Assembly (NCBI GenBank): GCA_021741245.1 | Contig: JAIOYF010000010.1 | Coordinates: 62,001 to 126,000 of the forward strand | DNA from: Paracoccaceae bacterium | Lineage (GTDB): Bacteria > Pseudomonadota > Alphaproteobacteria > Rhodobacterales > Rhodobacteraceae | Direction of reading: 5' to 3' | DNA: 64,000 nucleotides | Shown here: positions 17,200 to 26,706 of the stretch, in pieces | How positions within the stretch are numbered: the stretch's first letter is position 1 | How the letters are laid out: each line of letters begins with the position of its first letter | Notes under the pieces: model-generated | What the model saw: the letters and a program-made list of their open reading frames with translations, nothing else | Databases searched by the model: none | Told to the model about the DNA's origin: nothing | Position numbers and translations under genes: made by a program

Positions 17200-17958
17200 C
17201 TATCCCAAGAGCGGGATGCCAAAGCGGTCAAAGGTTTCCAAAAGCCAGAAGCTGAAATCCGTAAAGGCCCCGGTCAGCAGCGCCAGCCCCACGATCAACA
17301 GCAAGATGCCCATGGCGCGCTCAATCGCCTTCATGTGCTTTTTGAGCCGCGCCATCAGACCCATGGAGCGTTCGATGAACAGGGCCGCAAACAAGAAGGG
17401 CAGGCCGAGACCCAAGGCATAGACCCCCAGCAGCATTGTGCCACGTTGAACCGAGCCCTCTTGGGCTGCAAGTGACAATATCGCGCCCAATTGCGGGCCG
17501 ATGCAAGGCGTCCAGCCAAAGGCGAAGGCAAGGCCCAAGACATAGGCCCCAAAGGCCGAACCGCCATGATCGCCCGTCTCAAGGCGGGCCTCGCGATCAA
17601 GGATCGGGATCCGAAAAATGCCCAGAAAATGCAGGCCGAAGACGATGACAACAGCACCGGAGATCTTTGAGAAAAGCTGCTGATTTTCCAGAAAAAACGC
17701 ACCAAAGGCCGAGGCTGTAAAGCCAAGGAGCAGAAACACCGTCGACAGGCCCATGACAAAGAACAGCGCGGGCAACAAAACGCGGCGGCGCGCCGTGGCG
17801 TCGCCTTTCATCTCGCCCATCGAGATCCCGCCCATATAGGCCAGATAGGGCGGAACAATCGGCAACACACAAGGAGAAAGGAACGACAGCACACCCGCCG
17901 CCAATGCAATCAGCATGGCAGGCAGTAAGCCAGCGTCGATCAGGTCAATTCCAAACAT
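17200..17958 (-). CDS. ccdA: Thiol-disulfide transporter CcdA
   Basis: A 252-residue inner-membrane protein of the DsbD/CcdA family that carries reducing equivalents across the membrane for cytochrome c maturation and periplasmic thiol reduction. About six membrane helices are visible. The two redox Cys residues sit in SPCVLPIVPPYLAY near residue 30 and in GWTPCIGPQLG near 150, both in the family-typical Pro-rich context. It is transcribed in the same direction as the P450/hydrolase pair, 64 nt upstream of the hydrolase start. Confidence 0.94.
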   Translation of the reverse strand: MFGIDLIDAGLLPAMLIALAAGVLSFLSPCVLPIVPPYLAYMGGISMGEMKGDATARRRVLLPALFFVMGLSTVFLLLGFTASAFGAFFLENQQLFSKISGAVVIVFGLHFLGIFRIPILDREARLETGDHGGSAFGAYVLGLAFAFGWTPCIGPQLGAILSLAAQEGSVQRGTMLLGVYALGLGLPFLFAALFIERSMGLMARLKKHMKAIERAMGILLLIVGLALLTGAFTDFSFWLLETFDRFGIPLLG

Positions 17959-18060
17959 GCACTGTCCCCTTTGATTCCCCTCATATCGTCACGGTCGCGA
18001 TCCGTCACGGGGGGCAGGGGTCACAAGGGCGTGGCCATTGTGAAACATCCCCAAAATGGA

Positions 18061-18087
18061 AAGGGCGGCAGGTTTCCCGCCGCCCTT
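18061..18087 (-). terminator. Probable terminator after rne
   Basis: A 9-bp stem (AAGGGCGGC at 18061-18069 with GCCGCCCTT at 18079-18087) lies just past the rne stop. On the minus strand the following bases are only partly T-rich, so efficiency is uncertain. Confidence 0.5.
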
Positions 18088-18092
18088 TTGGT

Positions 18093-20888
18093 TTAACGGC
18101 CCAAGGACCACCAGCCCTTGCGCTTGGGTTTGGGCGGGCCATCGTCGGCTGCCGCCTCTGGCTTTGCCTCTGCGGGTGCGGTTTGCACCTCTGCCGGGGC
18201 TGCGTCCACCTCTGCCATTGCGGGGGCCGGGGCCTCTGCGGGCAGGTCTGCTGTGGGTGCCGGGGCATCCATTGGGGTGACGGGGTCTGCTGGTGCAGGC
18301 TCTGTCGCCTCTGCTGCGGGGGCCACAACTGCGGCTTCGGCGGCGGCTTTGGCCTTGCCGCGCGGTGCGCGGGTCCGGGTGGGGCGCTTTGGCTTTTCGG
18401 CTGGGGCCGCGTCGTCAGTGGTTGCCACTTCGGCTGCCGGGGCATCGGCCTCGGCTGACGGCGCAGGCTCTGCTGCCGGGACGTCAGCGGCTGCAGCCTT
18501 GCCACGACCACCGCGAGAACGGCTGGCACGTTTTGGTTTTGGCGCCTCTTGGGCCACTTCGGTCACTGGAACAACGACCTCTTGCGGCTCAGCCTCGGCG
18601 ACCACAGGCGCTTGTGCTTCGGTTGCGTCCTCTTCGCCCGCACCCTCGTCATCGCTATCGCCATCACCGTCGTCCTGATCGCCGTCACCAGCGCCCTCAA
18701 GCCCATCGGCCCCGGTGCCGTTGACGCCATTGCCTTTCCGACGACGACGACGACGGCGTTTTTTCTTGGGTCCCTGCCCGTCGGCGCGGGCTTCGGCGGT
18801 TTCTTCAGCAGGGGTCGCCACGGCGACCTCGGCCTCTTCTTCCTCAACCTCATCCTCGATCGGGATGTCTTCCTCGTCTTCTTCGACGGGTGCCCCCATG
18901 AGGCTTGCATTGCCCGAAATCACGGCACTGATTTCCGGCACCACGCGGGTGGCGGTCTTGAACTTGTCGATCACATAATCCGGGCTGACCATCGTCGGGT
19001 CTGCTTCCAGACGGACCGACATGCCATAGCGGGCCTCAATTAGGGCGATATGCTCGCGCTTGTAGTTGATCAGGAAGTTGATGATCCCGATGGGGGCTTT
19101 GAGCAGAACCTCTTTGCTGCGCTTGCGCGTGCCCTCTTCTTCAAGGGCGCGCAGCACTTGCAGGCCAAGGCTGTCGTCCGAACGGATCAGACCAGTGCCA
19201 TGGCAATGCGAGCAGGGTTGCGTGGTGGATTCCAGCATCCCCGGACGCAAGCGCTGACGGCTCATCTCCATCAGGCCAAAGCCCGAGATGCGGCCCACCT
19301 GAATGCGGGCCCGGTCGGTTTTCAGCTTGTCTTTCAGGCGCTTTTCGACGGCGGCGTTGTTCTTGCGCTCTTCCATGTCGATAAAGTCGATCACGATCAG
19401 ACCGGCAAGGTCACGCAGACGCAGCTGACGGGCGATCTCTTCGGCGGCCTCAAGGTTGGTCTTGGTCGCCGTATCCTCGATCGAGCCTTCCTTGGTGGCG
19501 CGGCCCGAGTTGACGTCGATGGCCACCAAAGCCTCGGTCACGCCAATCACGATATAGCCGCCAGATTTCAGCTGGACGGTCGGATTGAACATGCCCGCAA
19601 GATAGCTTTCCACCTGAAAGCGCGCAAAGAGCGGCATCTGTTCGGCGTAGGGCTGCACAGCCTTGGCATGGCTGGGCATGATCATCTTCATAAAGTCTTT
19701 TGCGACGCGGTAGCCTTCCAGACCCTCGACCAGAACTTCGTCAATCTCGCGGTTATAGAGATCGCGGATCGAGCGTTTGATCAGGTTGCCCTCTTCGTAA
19801 ATCTGGGCAGGGGCGATGGATTGCAGGGTCAGTTCGCGGATTTGCTCCCACAGACGCATCAGATATTCGTAGTCGCGCTTGATCTCGGCCTTGGTCCGCT
19901 TGGCACCGGCCGTGCGGATGATCAGACCTGCGCCTTCCGGCACTTCGATCTCTCCGGCGATTTCCTTGAGCTTCTTGCGGTCGGGGGCATTGGTGATCTT
20001 GCGGCTGATGCCGCCGCCACGCGCGGTGTTTGGCATCAAGACGCAATAACGGCCAGCGAGCGACAGATAGGTTGTCAGGGCCGCGCCCTTGTTTCCGCGC
20101 TCTTCCTTGACGACCTGCACCAGCATGATCTGGCGAACCTTGATCACTTCCTGGATTTTATACTTGCGCGCCCGAGGCTTGCGGGGCTGGCTGATTTCCT
20201 CGGCCACGTCCTCTTCGGCAATCGACTCGATTTCGTCATCGGTCTCGCTGGCATGGTCAACAGCCCGATAGGACCGCTTGCCGTTTGCCGCATCATCATC
20301 TTGGTCGCCGTTGCTATGGTCGTCATGATGGTGATGGTTTTCGCCGTCATCGCCATTGGTCGGAGCTGCGTCTGCGCCGTGATCGTTGGATTCGGGCTCC
20401 GCCTGCGCGGGGGGCATGTGATCTGGTGCCGTCTGCGCGTCGTGCGGATGGATTGGGGTGTCTTCATCAAGATCGACCACATCCATGCTTGATGGGCCGG
20501 ATGATACCGCATCTGCGGGGCGCACAGCCTCGGCGCGGGGCTTCGGACGAGGGTCGCGACGGCGGGAGCGGCGGTTTTCCTCCTCCTCCTCGGCGCGGGC
20601 ATAGGCCTTTTCTTCCTCGATCAGCGCGCGACGGTCGGCAACCGGGATCTGGTAATAATCGGGATGGATTTCGGCAAAGGCCAAAAATCCGTGGCGATTG
20701 CCGCCGTAATCGACAAAGGCCGCCTGCAAGGATGGCTCGACCCTTGTGACTTTTGCCAGATAGATATTCCCGGCGAGCTGACGCTTGTTTACTGTTTCAA
20801 AGTCGAATTCCTCGACCTTGTTTCCGTCGACCACCACAACCCGAGTTTCCTCGGCATGGGTGGCGTCGATGAGCATTTTCTTAGCCAT
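18093..20888 (-). CDS. rne: Ribonuclease E/G
   Basis: The main endoribonuclease of mRNA decay and rRNA/tRNA processing, 931 residues. N-terminal S1-like domain parts are NIYLAKVTRVEPSLQAAFVDY (40-60) and YKIQEVIKVRQIMLVQV; between them is a charged insertion of about 130 residues rich in Asp, Glu and His, common in alphaproteobacterial enzymes. The catalytic core carries VAIDVNSGRAT and LIVIDFIDM with metal-binding Asp residues, and the zinc-link Cys pair in CSHCHGTGL. The last ~300 residues are a disordered Ala/Glu/Pro-rich scaffold with a basic KKKRRRRRRRK patch, the usual RNA- and partner-binding tail. I chose the ATG at 20888 (MAKKMLIDA). A long gene-free region upstream suggests leader-based autoregulation. 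Confidence 0.95.
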   Translation of the reverse strand: MAKKMLIDATHAEETRVVVVDGNKVEEFDFETVNKRQLAGNIYLAKVTRVEPSLQAAFVDYGGNRHGFLAFAEIHPDYYQIPVADRRALIEEEKAYARAEEEEENRRSRRRDPRPKPRAEAVRPADAVSSGPSSMDVVDLDEDTPIHPHDAQTAPDHMPPAQAEPESNDHGADAAPTNGDDGENHHHHDDHSNGDQDDDAANGKRSYRAVDHASETDDEIESIAEEDVAEEISQPRKPRARKYKIQEVIKVRQIMLVQVVKEERGNKGAALTTYLSLAGRYCVLMPNTARGGGISRKITNAPDRKKLKEIAGEIEVPEGAGLIIRTAGAKRTKAEIKRDYEYLMRLWEQIRELTLQSIAPAQIYEEGNLIKRSIRDLYNREIDEVLVEGLEGYRVAKDFMKMIMPSHAKAVQPYAEQMPLFARFQVESYLAGMFNPTVQLKSGGYIVIGVTEALVAIDVNSGRATKEGSIEDTATKTNLEAAEEIARQLRLRDLAGLIVIDFIDMEERKNNAAVEKRLKDKLKTDRARIQVGRISGFGLMEMSRQRLRPGMLESTTQPCSHCHGTGLIRSDDSLGLQVLRALEEEGTRKRSKEVLLKAPIGIINFLINYKREHIALIEARYGMSVRLEADPTMVSPDYVIDKFKTATRVVPEISAVISGNASLMGAPVEEDEEDIPIEDEVEEEEAEVAVATPAEETAEARADGQGPKKKRRRRRRRKGNGVNGTGADGLEGAGDGDQDDGDGDSDDEGAGEEDATEAQAPVVAEAEPQEVVVPVTEVAQEAPKPKRASRSRGGRGKAAAADVPAAEPAPSAEADAPAAEVATTDDAAPAEKPKRPTRTRAPRGKAKAAAEAAVVAPAAEATEPAPADPVTPMDAPAPTADLPAEAPAPAMAEVDAAPAEVQTAPAEAKPEAAADDGPPKPKRKGWWSLGR

Positions 20889-21370
20889 ATCATTCCATTG
20901 CGCCTGCAACGCACAAAGCCCCCCGGCGAACCTGAGGGGTTTTCATACGAACGGAGGCGTCTTGTTCGGGCGGTCGCGCGCGGATGCGTCAGATGGGCTA
21001 TGCCCTGTGGGCATACCTCAACCTGCATCGATATTTTCACACGCGTCATCGCAGTTCACGTCTGAGGGGTTTTTCGACCCCCCACCTATAAAAGCCCGGT
21101 TCGTCCAAAGACCTATGGGCAATGCAAACAGCCTTTCGGCCGATCCGGCTGCCCATCCGGGGGTGCGTTTTGCCGCGCCAACCCATCGGGCAGAGAATTC
21201 TCCAGCACGGTTTTGACCGCACATCGTTTGACCCTATCGGTAAATCGGCTGAAATGACAATGGGTGATTTCAAGCGGAGTGCAGGTCCGGGGCGGCGATT
21301 GCCCATCCACTCATTCACAAACGCCCATCGGTTTGAGCATAAATGGCGGCACTGGCTTGGCCCCCAAGGA
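20889..21370. other. Gene-free region upstream of rne
   Basis: This ~480-nt stretch has no convincing gene: the short open frames have poor composition and no ribosome-binding sites. It must hold the rne promoter and 5' leader, read leftwards. Near the start codon, C4/G6 tracts at 20918-20939 can pair, and GGGG-TTTTTCGA-CCCC at 21065-21080 forms a second stem. RNase E of enterobacteria controls its own mRNA through structures in a long leader; a similar role here is only an inference. Confidence 0.45.
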
Positions 21371-21407
21371 AAACTCCGGCCGATGCGAATGGGATCGGCC
21401 GGAGTTT
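21371..21407 (-). terminator. Strong terminator after the response-regulator gene
   Basis: A perfect 14-bp stem (AAACTCCGGCCGAT at 21371-21384 with ATCGGCCGGAGTTT at 21394-21407) has a 9-nt loop; the minus-strand read ends in TTTTCC. It starts 4 nt after the stop codon. Confidence 0.8.
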
Positions 21408-21410
21408 CGT

Positions 21411-22739
21411 TCAGGTATAATCTTGCCGCTGAAGGCTGTATTTCGCCATCTTTTCATTCAGTGTCCGGCGCGGCAGGCACAATTCATCCATGACAGCCAC
21501 GATGCTGCCCTTGTGGCGGCGCATGGTATTGTCGATCAACATACGCTCAAAGGCTTCGACATATTCTTTCAGCGGCTTGCCTTCGGTGGTCATGGCGGGG
21601 CCGGAGGCCTCGTTGTCTGCCATCAGCAAAGACGCGATGGAGCCAGAGCCACGGCGGTTTTGCAAAACCGCACGCTCCGCGATGTTGACCAACTGGCGCA
21701 CATTGCCCGGCCAAGGGGCCTGCAACAATTGCGCGGCCTCTTGTGCGGTCACTTGCGGGGCGTCGCAGCCATATTCTTCGGCAAAGCCTTCGGACATCCG
21801 GGTGAAAAGCGTCAAGATATCCTCGCCGCGTGCGCGCAACGGGGGGCAGACGATGGTCATTGCGCCCAGACGATAGAACAGATCGGCGCGCAGAATATCT
21901 TCCAGCGTCTTGTCTGCCGTGTGTTCGTTGCAAATGGCGATGATCCGCGTTTCGGGCGGCGCACCTTGTTCGTTTATCAGCGCCAGAATCCGGGCCTGCA
22001 GGGGTTGGCTCAACGCCTCGATATCTTCAAGGCAAAGGGTTCCCCCGCGCGCCTCTTCGACCAACGGGATGCTCCCATCTTCGCAAGGTCCAAACAACTT
22101 GGTCACCAATTGGTCTTCTGACCAAGCCGCGCAAGAAATCGTGACAAACTTCTTTGACGCACGGGGCCCCACCGCATGCAAGGCATGCGCGACAAGTGTT
22201 TTTCCGGTTCCCGTTTCGCCATCAATCAAGACGTGGCTGTCGGCCTGCCCAAGATCAAGGATATCCTCGCGCAGGCGTTCCATCGAAGGCGACCCGCCGA
22301 CAAGTTTCTTCATCAGGATCGAGCCATCGGACAGTTCTTTGCGCAGCGCACGGTTGTCCAGCGTCAGTCGACGGGCCTGCGTCGCGCGTTTGGCAAGTTC
22401 CGTCATGCGGTCGGGATTGAACGGTTTTTCCAGAAAATCATACGCGCCGACGCGCATCGCCTCGACCGCCATGGGCACATCACCATGACCGGTGATCATG
22501 ATGACGGGCAGGCCCGAATCCATGCTCATCAAACGTTTGAGGAACGCCATCCCGTCCATGCCCGGCATCTTGATGTCGCTGACAACAACGCCCGCAAACT
22601 CCGGACCGATCCCCTTTAGCGCATCTTCTGCGCTGGCATAGGTTTCCGTATCAAACCCCGAAAGGGCAAGCCATTGACTGATGGATTGCCGCATATCTGC
22701 CTCGTCATCGACGATGGCCACTTTCATTGCGCGCGACAT
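21411..22739 (-). CDS. dctD: DctD-like AAA+ response regulator lacking GAFTGA
   Basis: A 442-residue NtrC-type regulator: receiver domain (acidic pocket Asp11/Asp12, phospho-acceptor Asp55, Lys105), AAA+ domain with Walker A GETGTGKT (174-181), sensor-type FYRLG and PPLRARGEDI, and a Fis-type DNA-binding helix-turn-helix at the end (RHKGSIVAVMDELCLPRRTL). Unusually, the GAFTGA loop that contacts sigma-54 is missing: LFG (about 215-217) runs within 10 residues into LVEEARGGT. Walker B reads LCLEDIE instead of the usual LFLDEIE. It may therefore work without sigma-54, as reported for Rhodobacter capsulatus NtrC. Start ATG 22739 with GAGGTG upstream. The kinase gene directly precedes it, separated by 7 nt. 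Confidence 0.87.
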   Translation of the reverse strand: MSRAMKVAIVDDEADMRQSISQWLALSGFDTETYASAEDALKGIGPEFAGVVVSDIKMPGMDGMAFLKRLMSMDSGLPVIMITGHGDVPMAVEAMRVGAYDFLEKPFNPDRMTELAKRATQARRLTLDNRALRKELSDGSILMKKLVGGSPSMERLREDILDLGQADSHVLIDGETGTGKTLVAHALHAVGPRASKKFVTISCAAWSEDQLVTKLFGPCEDGSIPLVEEARGGTLCLEDIEALSQPLQARILALINEQGAPPETRIIAICNEHTADKTLEDILRADLFYRLGAMTIVCPPLRARGEDILTLFTRMSEGFAEEYGCDAPQVTAQEAAQLLQAPWPGNVRQLVNIAERAVLQNRRGSGSIASLLMADNEASGPAMTTEGKPLKEYVEAFERMLIDNTMRRHKGSIVAVMDELCLPRRTLNEKMAKYSLQRQDYT

Positions 22740-22746
22740 GAACACC

Positions 22747-24516
22747 TCATTCAGCTGCCTGTTGTTCTTTGTTTGGCCCCATCAGGGGCAGCTGCATCTC
22801 AAAGACCGCGCCGCCACCTTCGGCATTGCGCGCGGTCAGTCGTCCGCCAAGATCGCCAACGATCCCCGATGAAATCGCAAGGCCAAGGCCAACACCTTCG
22901 CCGGGCTTCTTGGTCGTGTAAAAGGGCTCGAACAGGTTGACGAGATCGGCAATCCCATGGCCGTTGTCCCTGACAGTCAGGGTCGCCGTCTCGCCTTGAC
23001 TGAGCATCAGATCAATCTGCGGCGAGGGGCGGTCTTTGGTGGCATCAAGGGCATTGCGCAACAGATTGATGATAACCTGCTCCAGCCGGATACGGTCGGC
23101 CAGAACGATGATTGGTTGGCGGGGCAGGGCGCGGGTGATCTTGACCACGCGGGATTTCAACTGCGGTTCCATCATCGACAGCGCCGAGGAAACCGCGTGG
23201 CGCATATCTACCGGCTCAAACGCTTCGCCACCCTTGCGGGCATAGGATTTAAGCTGCCGCGTGATCGCGCCCATACGTTCGATCAGATCGTCGATCCGCT
23301 GAAAACTTGACAAGGCTTCGTCCGGCCGCTTGCGTTGAAGCAACAGACGCGCGCCTGCAAGATAGGTTTTCATCGCGGCCAGTGGCTGGTTCAACTCATG
23401 GCTGACGGCTGCCGACATTTCGCCCAAGGCCGCAAGTTTCGACGATTGGGCAAGGGTCAGTTCCGCAACGGCAAGATCTTTTTGAACCTTTTCACGCTCT
23501 GCGATCTCGCGCTGAAGACGGGCGTTCAACAAGCGCAACTCGGCCGATTCGCGTTGAAAGCTGATCGTTTGGGACCATGCCCGACGGGACAGCACATAAA
23601 AGGTCAGTGCGAGCAAAATCGCAAAACCCATGATCTCCAGCGCCAAGACCCCGTTTACCCGTTCGCGGACGGAATCGTAGGCGGTAAAGGTTACCATGCG
23701 CCAACCGCGAAAGGGAACGCGGGCCTCGGTTTTCATCACGGCCTTGCCCTGTAGATAGGCATCTGGCGGGTCTTGCGCCCAATCTGCGGTGGCCTGAATG
23801 GCGCGACCAATGGCGGATGGCGGTTCACGCGCAGCCATGGCGTCGGCAAGGGCAACCCCGCGCCAGCGCGGTTCGGTGGCCAGAATGACCGTGCCTTCAC
23901 TATCGGTCACCAAGACCGCATCCTGAAACCCGGCCCAAGCACGTTCGTATTTCATAAGATCCACGGAAACCGCGATCACGCCCGCCACCCGTCCATCAAT
24001 CGTTATGGACCGCGAATAGGTGAAATCAAACCCGCCCGATTCACGCTTGGCTGCGGTGAAAACGGTATCCTTGGCGCGCAGGGCATCAACGTAAAAGCTT
24101 TGATTGCGGTATCCTGTGCCCAGCATGTTGCGGTTCGTGGCACCCACCACACGGCCCTCGCGGTCCAAAAGAAGAATCGAGGCCGCCCCGATTTCGGACT
24201 GCACCTTGATCAGACGTTGGGAGGTTGCGGAAAAGTTGCCGCTGCGGAGCGCATCGCCCAGCACAGGATCGCCAGCCAGAAGCAAGGGCACAACCGAGGT
24301 CCGCTGCAACTCGGAAATCATGTTCCCGGAATAGAGCGCAAGCCGCAATTCCGCACGGTATCGGGTGGTTTCGGCAAAGCGTTCTGAAAGCCAACGGTTT
24401 GTGACCATCACGACACCGACAGCCATCAGCATCATCAGCCCAATAATGACCTTAACCCGCCAGGAGATGCCTTGCGTGTTTTTTGGGTTGGTCTGATACA
24501 GATATGCGTCGGTCAT
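22747..24516 (-). CDS. dctB: DctB-type sensor histidine kinase
   Basis: A 589-residue membrane sensor kinase paired with the downstream regulator. Membrane helices lie at about residues 20-40 and 290-310, enclosing a periplasmic double-Cache-like domain (LLLDREGRVVGATNRN, DFTYSRSITIDGRVAGVIAVS) as in C4-dicarboxylate sensors. A coiled coil (315-355) leads to the H-box with His373 (VSHELNQPLAAM), N-box near 486 (LLRNALDA), G1 DNGHGI and G2 GVGLGLAI. The domain layout matches DctB, but no C4-dicarboxylate transporter gene is in this window, so the ligand is uncertain. Confidence 0.87.
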   Translation of the reverse strand: MTDAYLYQTNPKNTQGISWRVKVIIGLMMLMAVGVVMVTNRWLSERFAETTRYRAELRLALYSGNMISELQRTSVVPLLLAGDPVLGDALRSGNFSATSQRLIKVQSEIGAASILLLDREGRVVGATNRNMLGTGYRNQSFYVDALRAKDTVFTAAKRESGGFDFTYSRSITIDGRVAGVIAVSVDLMKYERAWAGFQDAVLVTDSEGTVILATEPRWRGVALADAMAAREPPSAIGRAIQATADWAQDPPDAYLQGKAVMKTEARVPFRGWRMVTFTAYDSVRERVNGVLALEIMGFAILLALTFYVLSRRAWSQTISFQRESAELRLLNARLQREIAEREKVQKDLAVAELTLAQSSKLAALGEMSAAVSHELNQPLAAMKTYLAGARLLLQRKRPDEALSSFQRIDDLIERMGAITRQLKSYARKGGEAFEPVDMRHAVSSALSMMEPQLKSRVVKITRALPRQPIIVLADRIRLEQVIINLLRNALDATKDRPSPQIDLMLSQGETATLTVRDNGHGIADLVNLFEPFYTTKKPGEGVGLGLAISSGIVGDLGGRLTARNAEGGGAVFEMQLPLMGPNKEQQAAE

Positions 24517-24562
24517 TGCGCGACTCTAGGCCCTGCCCTGAACCGCCTCAAGACAAGGGCGT

Positions 24563-25231
24563 TTAGGCAAGCGCCATCCCGCCCATCAGTGCCTTGAACA
24601 GATGGGTGCCATCCGTTCCCCCGTGACGTGCGTCAGCCGCCCGCTCCGGATGCGGCATCATTCCAAGAACACGGCGATTCGCAGACAAAACGCCCGCAAT
24701 ATCGGCCTTTGATCCATTGGGGTTTTGGGCATAGCGATAGGCGACGCGGTCTTCGCCGTCCAATTGGGCGAGCCCCTCGTCGTCAATCGTGTAATTGCCA
24801 TCGTGGTGGGCAATCGGAAGCATGATTTCCTGCCCCCGACCATAGCCTGAAGTATAGGCGCTGTTCGTCGTCTCAACCCGCAAAGCCACAGATTTACAGA
24901 CAAAACGCAAACCCGCGTTGCGCATCAGGGCACCCGGCAGCAGACCCATTTCGGTCAGAACCTGAAAGCCGTTGCAAATGCCGATCACATAGCCGCCCTT
25001 GGTCGCATGGGCCTTGACCGCCGCGCCAATCGGCGATTGCGCGGCAATGGCCCCGCAGCGCAGGTAATCGCCAAAGGAAAAGCCGCCCGGCACGCCCACG
25101 ACATCGACGCCGGGCGGCAGGTCGCTGTCCTTGTGCCAGACGCGTGCCACCTGAAATCCGGCCTGTTCAAAGGCCATGGCGAGATCACGGTCACAGTTTG
25201 ATCCGGGAAAGGTTATGACGGCCGCTTTCAT
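24563..25231 (-). CDS. purQ: FGAM synthase glutaminase subunit PurQ
   Basis: A class I glutamine amidotransferase of 222 residues that feeds ammonia to PurL in purine synthesis. The N terminus [15 protein letters not shown] is diagnostic; the nucleophile is Cys86 (GICNGFQ) and the His/Glu pair lies in MMPHPERA near 200. ATG 25231 gives the family start; the frame is open to 25264. PurQ forms a complex with PurS (14170) and PurL, the latter not in this window. Confidence 0.95.
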   Translation of the reverse strand: MKAAVITFPGSNCDRDLAMAFEQAGFQVARVWHKDSDLPPGVDVVGVPGGFSFGDYLRCGAIAAQSPIGAAVKAHATKGGYVIGICNGFQVLTEMGLLPGALMRNAGLRFVCKSVALRVETTNSAYTSGYGRGQEIMLPIAHHDGNYTIDDEGLAQLDGEDRVAYRYAQNPNGSKADIAGVLSANRRVLGMMPHPERAADARHGGTDGTHLFKALMGGMALA

Positions 25232-25349
25232 GGGGCACTCCGATTGGCTGGGAGGGGCGTTCACTTAACCGGGCAATAGACCAAAGGCCCGAGCGCTGCC
25301 AGAGCTTCCATCCTGTTACAGACTGAATATTTGCACGATCACCGCTGCA

Positions 25350-26387
25350 TCAGCCCGCGAAATCGGTAATCACGGCCACACCGGGCGATGTCGGCCCGTC
25401 AAAGGCCCGCAATTCGCCCGAGGCCTGTGACAGGGCGACGTGCCGCGCCACAATCGGGCTGACGTCAACCCGACCCGCTTCAATCAGACTGAGGAGCGAT
25501 GGATAGCGCCAAGCGGGCATGCCTCTTGTGCCAAACAGCGCCAGTTGCTTCATGTAGACCGCGTTCATATTGACATCCATCCGGGCCAGCTTGCCGGTGG
25601 GCAGGCCCACTTGCACATGCCGCCCCAAGGGCCGCAGACAGGCCAGCGAACTGTCCACCGTGGCGGGAATGCCCAAGGCCTCGATGCTGACATGCGCGCC
25701 GCCCTTGGTCAGCTCCATGATCCGGGGGCCCACGTCACCCTCGCGCGCATCAATCGCGGCCTCGGCCCCAAGCGCCATGGCATGCTCCAGCTTTTCGGGC
25801 ACCACATCCACCACGACGACCCGCGCCCCAAGGGCCCGCCCCAACAAAAGGCACGAAAGACCAATGCCCCCTGTGCCATGCACCGCCAACCACTCCCCCG
25901 CTTGCAAGGCCGCGCGCCCAGTCAGGGCCTGCCATGCCGTGGTCACCCGACAACCCAAACCTGCCGCAAGGGCGGGCGTCAGGCTGTCGGGCAAGCGCAC
26001 AAGGTTGTGGGCATGGGGCACGCTGACATATTCGGCATAGGCCCCGGCTTCGCCAAAGCCCGGAACCCGCTGCGCGCGGCAAGTGGTGGATTGACCCGAT
26101 TGGCATTCCGGGCATTGCCCACAGGCCAGAATGAACGGCGCGATGACCACATCGCCGCGCTGCCATTTTGCCAAAGGCCCCACTGCGACCACCTCGCCGC
26201 AATACTCATGGCCCGGAATCGCCCCCAGCTTTACTCGTGCATGCTCACCCACCCAACCATGCCAGTCCGAACGGCAAATGCCACAGGCCAAGGTCTTCAA
26301 AACAACGCCATCGGCTTCGCAAACCGGGTCGGCCACCTGTTCCAAGGACAGATCGCCCCGAAACTCTCTGATCACTGCTGCGCGCAT
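25350..26387 (-). CDS. Zinc-dependent alcohol dehydrogenase
   Basis: A 345-residue medium-chain dehydrogenase. Catalytic-zinc ligands are visible in CGICRSDWHG (Cys38) and PGHEYCGEV (His/Glu); a structural-zinc lobe CGQCPECQSGQSTTC holds four Cys. The Rossmann motif is GTGGIGLSCL. It probably oxidises a primary or secondary alcohol with NAD; substrate unknown. ATG 26387 is preferred over 26393 because AGGA then lies 7 nt upstream. It stands alone between purQ and the small RHH gene, facing the same way. Confidence 0.88.
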   Translation of the reverse strand: MRAAVIREFRGDLSLEQVADPVCEADGVVLKTLACGICRSDWHGWVGEHARVKLGAIPGHEYCGEVVAVGPLAKWQRGDVVIAPFILACGQCPECQSGQSTTCRAQRVPGFGEAGAYAEYVSVPHAHNLVRLPDSLTPALAAGLGCRVTTAWQALTGRAALQAGEWLAVHGTGGIGLSCLLLGRALGARVVVVDVVPEKLEHAMALGAEAAIDAREGDVGPRIMELTKGGAHVSIEALGIPATVDSSLACLRPLGRHVQVGLPTGKLARMDVNMNAVYMKQLALFGTRGMPAWRYPSLLSLIEAGRVDVSPIVARHVALSQASGELRAFDGPTSPGVAVITDFAG

Positions 26388-26455
26388 GAGCATATCCTGT
26401 CGTTACATCGGATTACCAAATGCCTTGGCGCGCGGCGGGTCAAGGGTGAGGCGGT

Positions 26456-26674
26456 CTAGTGCTTGCGAAAATGATCAAGGATGAACACCCGGATTGCCGA
26501 GGCAAGCCCAGCCTCGCCCTTTCGCCCCTCATCGATCTCGGCGGCAAGTGCGTTGATGGTGATCCCACGCTCGGTGGCGATGGCGCGCAAGGCATCCCAG
26601 AACGCCGCCTCCAGTGAGACGCTGGTGCGATGGCCATGCAGGGTCAGTGAGTGTTTGACAGGGCGTGCAGTCAT
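26456..26674 (-). CDS. Ribbon-helix-helix domain protein
   Basis: A 72-residue protein with the pattern KHSLTLHGHRTSVSLEAAFW followed by LRAIATERGITINALAAEID, the strand plus two helices of a ribbon-helix-helix DNA-binding fold (RHH_4-like). Small RHH proteins of this type are common in alphaproteobacteria near fumC and may act as repressors; targets are unknown. ATG 26674 gives the compact domain; the frame continues upstream into a hairpin repeat and is unlikely to be translated there. Confidence 0.75.
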   Translation of the reverse strand: MTARPVKHSLTLHGHRTSVSLEAAFWDALRAIATERGITINALAAEIDEGRKGEAGLASAIRVFILDHFRKH

Positions 26675-26706
26675 GAATGGGGCTATAGCAGCCAATGGCT
26701 GCGAAA

